A stretch of 11,308 bases of DNA from Dehalococcoidia bacterium. GTDB taxonomy: Bacteria; Chloroflexota; Dehalococcoidia; Bin125. Shown here in pieces: positions 5,612 through 11,308 of the stretch. Each line of letters begins with the position of its first letter. Position 1 is the stretch's first letter. The notes under the pieces are model-generated. The model ran no database searches. It worked only from the letters and a program-made list of their open reading frames with translations, and was not told the origin of the DNA. The position numbers were made by a program, and so were the translations under genes. The DNA lies in NCBI GenBank assembly GCA_007571275.1, contig RKRS01000219.1, positions 1 to 11,308 on the forward strand. Reading direction: 5' to 3'.

Positions 5612-7153
5612 ATGACATCAGAGCGCCCAGATCATCGAACGCTTCGGGAAGTGTGTCGCTCGCTCGACCACCAACTGATTCAGGGAGATCCGCAGACTCT
5701 TGTCTCTGGCGTTCACCAGGACTCACGGACGGTTGCACCGGGTCACGCGTTCGTAGCGCTGCCGGGCTTCACGGTCGATGGTCATCGCTATCTCGAACCG
5801 GCGCTGGCCAATGGAGCCTCGGTATTCGTCGTCCAGGAAGATCAACGGGATGTTTGGCAGCCCTTCGCCGACAGACACCCGGATCTGGCGCTGATCGTCG
5901 TCACTGATACCCGCGCCGCGTTGTCCGAACTCGCGGCCGCCTGTCACAGATACCCCGCTGACCAGCTCACGGTCGTCGGCGTGACCGGCACGGATGGCAA
6001 GTCGACAACCACGTACCTCATCCAGGCCATGCTTTCTGCCGCCGGACACTCCAGCGGCCTGCTCAACGGCGTCGAGTTCTGCATCGGTGGCGACTGGACT
6101 CGCAACGAGACGGGCGAGACCACGCCTGAAGCGGACATCATCCAGGCCAAGCTCGCTGACATGGTCGCCGCCGGCGACACTCATGCTGTCCTTGAAGTCA
6201 GTTCACACGCTCTCGAGCTTCACCGAGCCGACCAGATCAACGCCCAGGTCGCTGTTTTCACCGGTCTCTCCGATGATCACCTCGATTTTCACGGAACCCG
6301 CGAGAGTTACCTCGCCGCCAAGTTGAAGTTGTTCGAGTCGCTGAATCAGCATCCAGGTGGTCGAGCGGTCGTTCGCGCAGAAGACGAGCAGCGAGCATCC
6401 ATCGTCAACGCACACAGTCGCCCCACGACGATCGTCGCCTCGACGTCGCAGACCGAATCGGAGGTCAGCATGCTCCCGACCTCGCAGGACGCGCGAGGCT
6501 CTGACATCCGCGTCGTCACACCTGCAGGAGCATTGGCCGCGCGCCTCCCGCTGCCTGGCGACTACAACCTGGGCAACGCTGCGCTCGCTGCGGGCGCAGC
6601 CTGGAGTCTCGGTGTTGGACCGATCGCCATCCAGTCTGCGTTGAACAATCTCCGACCCGTACCGGGACGCATGGAGGCGATCGATGTTGGTCAGCCCTTC
6701 ACGGTCATCGTCGATGCCGCCGCGACTGGCCCGGCCCTCGAGCTGGCCTTGCAGACCCTGAAGCCTCATGTCCGCGGCAGGCTGATTCTGGTCTTCGGAG
6801 TGGCCGGCGAGCGCGATCCGATGCGTAAGTCCAGCATGGCCGCAGCAGCTGCGAGATACGCCGACCACACCGTGATCACGAATGAGAATCCGCGCTCGGA
6901 AGACCCGGTTGAGATGGTCGACGAGATCGCTACTCATCTGGAGTCAGCAGGCGGACGTTCATTCGATCAACAGCCGGATCGTCGTGAGGCAATCGCCAGC
7001 GCCATCTCGCTGGCCAAGCCCGATGACCTTGTCCTGATCGCAGGCAAAGGCGCGGAACCGACCATGATCTACTCAGACCGGATCGAGCCGTGGGACGATC
7101 GCGAGGTCGCGCGCGACATCATCCGAGCAGTTCTTCAGCGCCTACCCCACTAA
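5612..7153 (+). CDS. MurE-like Mur ligase (UDP-MurNAc-tripeptide synthetase family)
   Basis: ATP-dependent amide ligase of 513 residues, near MurE length. MurE adds the third stem-peptide amino acid to UDP-MurNAc-L-Ala-D-Glu. Visible are the N-terminal domain opening (DSRTVAPGHAFVALPGFTVDGH), P-loop GVTGTDGKSTT (123-133), TTPEADI and LEVSSHAL, DDHLDFHGTRESYLAAK with a candidate carbamylated Lys237, PGDYNLGNAALA, VPGRME, and the C-terminal domain with FGVAGERDP and NENPRSEDP (424-432). Several diagnostic spots differ: DYAHTP is DAAATG (368-373), GKGHE is GKGAE (478-482) and DNPR is ENPR. It may be a divergent MurE or a paralogue with another acceptor. The ATG at 5612 gives the family N-terminus; the longer frame runs back into rnpB. 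The SD is weak. The aminotransferase gene follows 53 nt later. Confidence 0.8.
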   Translation: MTSERPDHRTLREVCRSLDHQLIQGDPQTLVSGVHQDSRTVAPGHAFVALPGFTVDGHRYLEPALANGASVFVVQEDQRDVWQPFADRHPDLALIVVTDTRAALSELAAACHRYPADQLTVVGVTGTDGKSTTTYLIQAMLSAAGHSSGLLNGVEFCIGGDWTRNETGETTPEADIIQAKLADMVAAGDTHAVLEVSSHALELHRADQINAQVAVFTGLSDDHLDFHGTRESYLAAKLKLFESLNQHPGGRAVVRAEDEQRASIVNAHSRPTTIVASTSQTESEVSMLPTSQDARGSDIRVVTPAGALAARLPLPGDYNLGNAALAAGAAWSLGVGPIAIQSALNNLRPVPGRMEAIDVGQPFTVIVDAAATGPALELALQTLKPHVRGRLILVFGVAGERDPMRKSSMAAAAARYADHTVITNENPRSEDPVEMVDEIATHLESAGGRSFDQQPDRREAIASAISLAKPDDLVLIAGKGAEPTMIYSDRIEPWDDREVARDIIRAVLQRLPH

Positions 7154-7206
7154 CGATCCAGCCAATAGCCTCACAGCATCGACCCTCCAATCTTTCGGAG
7201 CCATCA

Positions 7207-8550
7207 ATGGACAACGCTCAATACCAGGCACTCGTCGAGGATGACCTCAACCACTGGGTACACCCGCTCTTTCACCCGGACTTCCATCAGGAGCCGGTGC
7301 TCTTCGAGCATGGTGAGGGCGTGTATATCTACGGCGCCGACGGCAAGCGCTATATCGATGGCCTGTCCGCGCTTTGGAACGTCGCGGTCGGGCATGGCCG
7401 CGAGGAGCTCGGCGAAGCGGCCAGAGAGCAGATGTCCAAACTAGGCTTCTCCAACTCCTACGAGGGCTACACCAATGAGCCGGCCATTCGACTCGCCAAG
7501 AAAGTGATCGAACTCGCCTACGACAACATGCAGGCGGTCTACTTCACCAACTCTGGTTCCGAGTCGAATGAGACCAATGTCAAAGCCGCTCGCTTCTACT
7601 GGATTCAGAAGGGTCGCCCCGAGAAGCAGAAGATCATCACGCGCGTTGAGGCCTATCACGGCAATACTGTCGCCATGACCGCTGCGACCGGGATGCAGGT
7701 CTTCAAACCGCAGTTCGGTCGGCCGGTGCCCGACATCATCAATGCCACCACGCCCGACGCCACGCCGACTGGCGGTGGGCGCATCGACCGTGGCAACCTG
7801 CTGATCGACAACATCGTCGCCACGATTGAGAAAGAAGGCCCCAACACCGTGGCCGCCGTGATCGCCGAGCCAGTGCAAGGCGCTGGCGGCGTCTACCCAC
7901 CGCCCGATGACTACTTTCCTCGCCTGCGCGAGGTCTGTGACCGTTACGAAATCCTGCTCGTCGCGGATGAGGTGATCACCGGCTTCGGCCGTACTGGCAA
8001 ATGGTTCGCGCTCGAACATTTCGGCGTCCAGCCGGACATGATGTCGATCGCCAAGGCGATCACCTCCGGCTACGTGCCGATGGGCGCAGCAGTCTGGTCT
8101 CAGGAGGTACACGAGACCATCACCGAAGGACCAGGGAAGTTTATGCACGCCTATACCAACTCCGGACACGCCACCGGAGCGGCGGTCGGCCTGCGGAACT
8201 TGCAGATCTTCGAGGATGAGGACCTCGTTGCCAACGCCGCCGCTCGCGGCGAGCAGCTACTGTCTGGCCTCCAGCGACTGACCGAGAACCCGCACATCGG
8301 TAATGTGCGTGGGCTTGGCTTCATGTGCGGGTTCGACATCCTCAAGAATCCGGAGACCGATGAAGCGTTCCCCGCCGAGGACGCCATGGGCGCCAAATTG
8401 CTCAAGGCCTGCCAGCGACGCGGCCTGATCAGCCGGGTGCGCAATGACGGCTATCTCCTCGCTCCACCCTTGGTCGCCACGGCTGAGCACGTCGATGAGA
8501 TCCTCAACATCGTCGAGGATTCGGTGCGCGAGGTCACGGCCGCTCTCTAG
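7207..8550 (+). CDS. Class III PLP-dependent aminotransferase (omega-amino acid/diamine:pyruvate type)
   Basis: Fold-type I aminotransferase of 447 residues. Visible features are the N-terminal GVYIYGADGKRYIDGLSALWNVAVGHGR, the phosphate-binding TNSGSES (114-120), AYHGNT (149-154), EPVQGAGG (221-228), VADEVITGFGRTG with PLP-nitrogen contact Asp254, and the Schiff-base lysine Lys283 in SIAKAITSGYVPMGA. The active-site style, with GLSALWNV near the N-terminus, matches enzymes using beta-alanine, putrescine or other omega-amines with pyruvate as acceptor. The sequence alone does not fix the substrate. CGGAG six bases before the ATG is a good ribosome binding site, and the 39 upstream in-frame codons overlap murE. 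It lies 53 nt behind the MurE-like gene, possibly co-transcribed. Family assignment is firm; substrate is open. Confidence 0.92.
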   Translation: MDNAQYQALVEDDLNHWVHPLFHPDFHQEPVLFEHGEGVYIYGADGKRYIDGLSALWNVAVGHGREELGEAAREQMSKLGFSNSYEGYTNEPAIRLAKKVIELAYDNMQAVYFTNSGSESNETNVKAARFYWIQKGRPEKQKIITRVEAYHGNTVAMTAATGMQVFKPQFGRPVPDIINATTPDATPTGGGRIDRGNLLIDNIVATIEKEGPNTVAAVIAEPVQGAGGVYPPPDDYFPRLREVCDRYEILLVADEVITGFGRTGKWFALEHFGVQPDMMSIAKAITSGYVPMGAAVWSQEVHETITEGPGKFMHAYTNSGHATGAAVGLRNLQIFEDEDLVANAAARGEQLLSGLQRLTENPHIGNVRGLGFMCGFDILKNPETDEAFPAEDAMGAKLLKACQRRGLISRVRNDGYLLAPPLVATAEHVDEILNIVEDSVREVTAAL

Positions 8551-8566
8551 GCTCAGACCTGCTGGT

Positions 8567-8596
8567 TTGTTGTCCACCCCACTTCCGTGCTAGCCT
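8567..8596 (+). promoter_or_regulatory. Candidate extended -10 promoter upstream of the small ORF/leader
   Basis: TTGTTG (8567-8572) and TAGCCT (8591-8596) are 18 nt apart, with TGC directly before TAGCCT forming an extended -10. An alternative -35, TTGTCC at 8570-8575, has a 15-nt spacer. Initiation near 8602 would leave a very short leader before the strong Shine-Dalgarno at 8606-8617. Inferred from sequence only. Confidence 0.4.
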
Positions 8597-8622
8597 GATG
8601 GCAGGAAAGGAGGTGATGCAAC

Positions 8623-8688
8623 TTGGGACATAGTCAACTTTCGCCCAACGGAACGGCCCGAAGCGCTACGGAGGTGAGCGCCTCCTAA
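8623..8688 (+). CDS. Possible 21-codon leader peptide or small protein
   Basis: A TTG-started frame of 21 codons, beginning MGHSQLSPNG and ending in a serine-rich tail before TAA at 8686-8688. Its strength is the ribosome binding site. AAAGGAGGTGAT (8606-8617) is perfectly complementary to the 3' tail of 16S rRNA as conserved in bacteria, and its AGGAGG core lies nine bases before the TTG. An ATG at 8616 is too close to that core and gives only five codons. The frame is followed by birA, 117 nt later. It could be a leader peptide, a regulatory small ORF, or chance. I do not recognise the peptide. Its second half lies inside the inverted repeat structure at 8641-8720, so ribosome position would affect that fold. 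Confidence 0.42.
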   Translation: MGHSQLSPNGTARSATEVSAS

Positions 8689-8720
8689 CCGCGCGTATAT
8701 TCCGACCGTCCGTTGGGCGA
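8641..8720 (+). other. Long-range inverted repeat with internal hairpin (candidate structured RNA)
   Basis: TCGCCCAACGGA (8641-8652) is the exact reverse complement of TCCGTTGGGCGA (8709-8720), a 12-bp stem closing 56 nt. After a one-base bulge at A8653, CGG (8654-8656) can pair with CCG (8706-8708). Inside, GGAGGT (8670-8675) pairs with GCCTCC (8680-8685) around a GAGC loop and hides a second SD-like sequence. A competing helix, GCGCT (8663-8667) with AGCGC (8677-8681), excludes that hairpin. This gives a leader with two possible states, overlapping the end of the 21-codon frame. I do not recognise a named riboswitch class in it. Confidence 0.5.
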
Positions 8721-8727
8721 TCGCAAC

Positions 8728-8757
8728 ACAGCCCCGAGCCGCTCAGCTCGGGGCTGT
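8728..8757 (+). terminator. Strong GC-rich hairpin, possible terminator or attenuator
   Basis: ACAGCCCCGAGC (8728-8739) and GCTCGGGGCTGT (8746-8757) form a perfect 12-bp stem with a six-base loop. It begins eight bases after the inverted repeat. The following bases are TCCGTGTC, so there is no U-run typical of an E. coli intrinsic terminator. High-GC bacteria often have such U-poor hairpins, so termination of the small-ORF transcript or attenuation before birA is plausible but not shown. Confidence 0.55.
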
Positions 8758-8792
8758 TCCGTGTCTGCCGAACCGAGCGGGTTGGAAACCTC

Positions 8793-8798
8793 TACCTT
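8793..8798 (+). promoter_or_regulatory. Candidate -10 for a leaderless birA transcript
   Basis: TACCTT (TANNNT type) ends six bases before the birA ATG at 8805, so transcription could begin at or next to the start codon. There is no SD before birA (the preceding bases are CGGCGT), which suits a leaderless mRNA. No good -35 was found at 17 nt. Weak support. Confidence 0.28.
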
Positions 8799-8804
8799 CG
8801 GCGT

Positions 8805-9626
8805 ATGACTAACCCCGACCTGCTCCCGCCTGATCAACGCCTGGATATCGATCAAACCCGCGCCCTGCTCACGACCACCGAGTTCGGCCAGAACCTCCAT
8901 TATCTGGTTCAGACCACTTCGACCATGGACGAGGCCCGCCGCCTCGCAGAGGAAGGAGCGCCGCATGGCACGGTCGTCGTCGCCGATGAACAGACCGCCG
9001 GACGTGGCACCAAGGGGCGGATCTGGGTCTCGCCGCCAGGTCAGAGCATTCACACGACGTTGATCGTCCGACCAGACATCGAGCAGCTCAAGCGACTCAG
9101 CATCATCTCAGCGGTCGCCGCTACCGATGCCGTGCGCGAAGCTACGCCGCTCCAGCCGACGATCAAATGGCCCAACGACCTCCAGATGGAACATCGAAAG
9201 ATGGGCGGCATCCTGATCGAGGCGGACTGGACGGAAGGTCAACCTCACTATGCACTGGTCGGGATCGGCATCAATGTCAACTTTGACCCCGCGCCATGGG
9301 CCACGCAGATCGATCGCCCCGCCACCAGCTTGATGATTGAGCTCGGCGCTCGTCAGGCGCGTGAGCCGGTCTTCGCCGCGCTGCTCAACGCATTTGAACG
9401 GCGATATCAGCAGGCAGGCGCGACCGAGCTGCATGAAACATGGATCTCCAGACTGAACACCCTTAACCGGAACGTCACGGTAACGCTCACCAACGGCGAG
9501 GCGATTAACGGCAGGGCGATGGGCGTCGATCAGGCAGGCGCATTGATTGTGCAAACCGACGATGGCGCGGAGCGGACCTTCATCGCCGGTGAGGTCACCC
9601 TACGAGAGACCACTGATCCTCGATAG
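8805..9626 (+). CDS. birA: Biotin--[acetyl-CoA-carboxylase] ligase
   Basis: Biotin-protein ligase of 273 residues that makes biotinyl-5'-AMP and attaches biotin to the carrier-protein lysine of acetyl-CoA carboxylase and related carboxylases. Motifs in order are TTSTMDEARRLA (37-48), the adenylate-binding GRGTKGRIW (66-74), KWPNDL (121-126), KMGGILIE (132-139), VGIGINVN (152-159), and a C-terminal SH3-like part with NRNVTVTLTNGE and AERTFIAGEVTL. There is no N-terminal winged-helix domain, so this is a monofunctional class I enzyme that should not act as a DNA-binding repressor. It supports fatty-acid synthesis through carboxylase activation, a loose functional link to the fab genes at the other end of the window. 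It lacks an SD. Its 3' end overlaps the convergent downstream gene by 32 nt. Confidence 0.96.
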   Translation: MTNPDLLPPDQRLDIDQTRALLTTTEFGQNLHYLVQTTSTMDEARRLAEEGAPHGTVVVADEQTAGRGTKGRIWVSPPGQSIHTTLIVRPDIEQLKRLSIISAVAATDAVREATPLQPTIKWPNDLQMEHRKMGGILIEADWTEGQPHYALVGIGINVNFDPAPWATQIDRPATSLMIELGARQAREPVFAALLNAFERRYQQAGATELHETWISRLNTLNRNVTVTLTNGEAINGRAMGVDQAGALIVQTDDGAERTFIAGEVTLRETTDPR

Positions 9627-11308
9627 CCCGCTGCGATGTTTCGCGGATCAGTAGCAGAGTCGGCCCGTTGACGCGCGAGTCAGGGAGATGGAAGCTCCAT
9701 ACCCCGCTGATGAGGTCGAGCGCGCAAATGCCGGGCGCGCGGAAGCCGTCAAACGATCCCATGAGCAAGACGCCCAGTCTGTGATCGGTCGGGACGCCAT
9801 GTAGATCGCTTTCGCCAATCCACCAGGCAGCAGTCCGGGCCGAGTGTTCTGCCGTCCAACACATCGAAGGTACCGATTCAATGTGCTCCAACATCCTGTC
9901 CACGTGCTCGATCCGAGCCACATGGATACGCGCCGCTCCCTCCACAAGTCGGCTCGCGTCAACTGACGCCTGGAGTCCTTCGCGAGCGGCCGTTGCTCCG
10001 ACCACACCCGCCGCGACACTCACCCGGATCCCGTCGTCGGACGCGAAGCCACGCGCCAACTCTCGTTCGTTCCGCGTTTCGCCTCCGCTTGCTCGCAGCA
10101 TGGCGTCCTCGATTCGCTTCGCGATCGAGGTTGGTTTGGCGGTCAGATTCTCGGCACGTAACTGGAACTCGCCGAGTGGGATTCCTGACGAATCGAGCAC
10201 CGCCCGATCACCGGCCGGCGCGTACACCAGCGAGACAGCGTCCAACGATGTGACCCGCTCAGACAACTGGAGCCTGACGCCAGTTGCTGACCATTCGAGT
10301 GATGCAACACTGATCGTCCTGCGGCCGGCGATCACGGAGAACTCGGATGGCAGGGCAGGGGTTTCGTTGATTTGCTGGTCGAACGTCACATCGACCGCCC
10401 AGGCGTCGACTTCAACCGACAGCACGTTCGGTGGCGTTTCGGTGTGATTCTGCACCACGATCACCGAATCGCCGAGCCTCGCGCCGCCCAGGCCAGCCAG
10501 ACCACCGCGGAGTCCCGCATCGTAGATCAGAGCGAACAGATCGGGTTCGTCACGCAAGGGCGTGGACAGCTCCAGAAACACGAACGAGCCGCTGATTGAT
10601 ACAGACGTCACCCTCTGCTGAGCGCCGGAGCCGGCCACCATGAACCGCGAGGCTGATATCTCACGTTGTTGTAGCTCCTGATCGAATTGCAGAAACACCG
10701 AGGAACCGATGGCGTGCGCCGACACCACTTCCGGTGGCGCAGGCGGCAACGGTGTCGAGGGTTCAGAAGGGGTGGTCTCATCGGACGGTGTAGGCGTGTC
10801 GTCGTTCGGAGTTGGCTCATCCTCATCCTCGTCCAGTGGTGGGGGAGTCTCGTTGATCACAGCAACGACAAATGGCGCGCTCGTCAAGCCGTTCGCCTTC
10901 AGGCTGCTACCGGTGTATTCGAGCGTGGCCTCGACCTCGGCGGGAAGCCCGGGGTTGGCGAGCAGAATCGTGAGGACCTCGCCGTCGATGCTTTCAACGG
11001 CCTCGATCGTGACGCCTCCGCTGATCTCGAAATCCGCCAGATCCGGCAGCGCGTCATCCAGCTTGGCATCGAATGTCACCTGCAGTGTGACGCCATTGGC
11101 CACTGCCGAAACCACACAGGGCGCCGCCTGGGCGATGTGTCGCTGCAGGCGAATCTCCTCGTCCTCCTCGGGGTTTGAGTATTGGATGTCGTCTGCATCC
11201 CCTGCGCAAATCGGCTGCGTCGGGAGCAGCGGCAGAACGGAGGCGGACGTCTCTGTGCTCAGGTCCCGTTCTTCACCATTGACTGTGAGACTCCACTCAA
11301 AGCCGGAC
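9595..11308 (-). CDS. Large repeat-containing, probably secreted protein (5'-partial)
   Basis: The frame is open from the stop at 9595-9597 to the right window edge, so the N-terminus and any signal peptide lie outside; about 570 codons are visible. The nominal GTG at 11113-11115 is internal: upstream codons continue without a stop. Three Ig-like repeats resembling SwmB-type domains of bacterial surface proteins are seen, opening VVSAVANGVTLQVTFD, VVSAHAIGSSVFLQFD and VLSVEVDAWAVDVTFD, each about 90-100 residues. An acidic, Pro/Thr-rich linker separates the first two, as in secreted or wall-spanning proteins. The last 185 or so residues form a globular region I do not recognise (it includes TAAWWIGESDLHG). 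No C-terminal LPXTG or membrane anchor is seen. Probably extracytoplasmic; function unknown. Confidence 0.72.
   Translation of the reverse strand, partial: SGFEWSLTVNGEERDLSTETSASVLPLLPTQPICAGDADDIQYSNPEEDEEIRLQRHIAQAAPCVVSAVANGVTLQVTFDAKLDDALPDLADFEISGGVTIEAVESIDGEVLTILLANPGLPAEVEATLEYTGSSLKANGLTSAPFVVAVINETPPPLDEDEDEPTPNDDTPTPSDETTPSEPSTPLPPAPPEVVSAHAIGSSVFLQFDQELQQREISASRFMVAGSGAQQRVTSVSISGSFVFLELSTPLRDEPDLFALIYDAGLRGGLAGLGGARLGDSVIVVQNHTETPPNVLSVEVDAWAVDVTFDQQINETPALPSEFSVIAGRRTISVASLEWSATGVRLQLSERVTSLDAVSLVYAPAGDRAVLDSSGIPLGEFQLRAENLTAKPTSIAKRIEDAMLRASGGETRNERELARGFASDDGIRVSVAAGVVGATAAREGLQASVDASRLVEGAARIHVARIEHVDRMLEHIESVPSMCWTAEHSARTAAWWIGESDLHGVPTDHRLGVLLMGSFDGFRAPGICALDLISGVWSFHLPDSRVNGPTLLLIRETSQRAIEDQWSLVG

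Noticed and set aside
7441..8169. 242-codon minus-strand open frame inside the aminotransferase gene
   Set aside because: Shadow of a strongly conserved class III aminotransferase; no family motifs of its own.
8606..8617. AAAGGAGGTGAT as a fragment of 16S rRNA on the minus strand
   Set aside because: The match to the 16S tail ends here and no other rRNA sequence flanks it. It fits a strong Shine-Dalgarno.
8598..8633. ATG-started frames at 8598 and 8616 ending at TAG 8631-8633
   Set aside because: Eleven and five codons. The first would lie upstream of the SD and the second is only two bases from its core, so the TTG frame is the better fit.

Overview
The window is GC-rich, densely packed chromosomal DNA that is mostly housekeeping. 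The gene set is an ACP/FabD/NusB/L32 cluster, a coiled-coil zinc-ribbon protein beside RNase HI and a type A RNase P RNA, a GTDGK-type MurE-like ligase, several alternative or weakly SD-led starts and possible leaderless promoters. Together these suggest a Chloroflexota bacterium, possibly of the Thermomicrobia, or a similar high-GC lineage. That placement is inference from gene content and protein flavour, not from a marker-gene search.

Left arm (4-2401, minus strand): five tightly packed genes read DUF177/YceD - rpmF (L32) - fabD - nusB - acpP. They couple ribosome assembly and rRNA transcription to fatty-acid initiation. Gaps are 15 nt or less, and fabD and nusB overlap. A roughly 150-bp divergent promoter region (2402-2552) separates this operon from the plus-strand genes.

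Centre (2553-5572, plus strand): a coiled-coil zinc-ribbon protein, a 489-aa serine-recombinase homologue, RNase HI and the RNase P RNA gene. The recombinase homologue is the most unusual gene here. It keeps the large-serine-recombinase architecture, but the catalytic Tyr-x-Arg-x-Ser and Asp-Arg-Leu-x-Arg motifs and the zinc-ribbon cysteines are missing, while the reading frame is intact. It looks like a domesticated, non-catalytic DNA-binding protein fixed between RNA-metabolism genes.

Right-centre (5612-8550, plus strand): a MurE-like Mur ligase with several altered signature motifs, then a class III PLP aminotransferase. Between the aminotransferase and birA lies a 254-bp intergenic region with a possible extended -10 promoter, a near-perfect anti-16S Shine-Dalgarno, a 21-codon TTG-started small ORF, a long-range 12-bp perfect inverted repeat enclosing a small hairpin, and a strong 12-bp GC-rich hairpin. 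This is a plausible undescribed leader RNA or leader peptide.

Right end: birA (biotin-protein ligase without the DNA-binding domain) converges on, and overlaps by 32 nt, a minus-strand gene for a repeat-containing, probably secreted protein whose N-terminus lies beyond the window. No tRNA, CRISPR array, IS element or phage module was seen.
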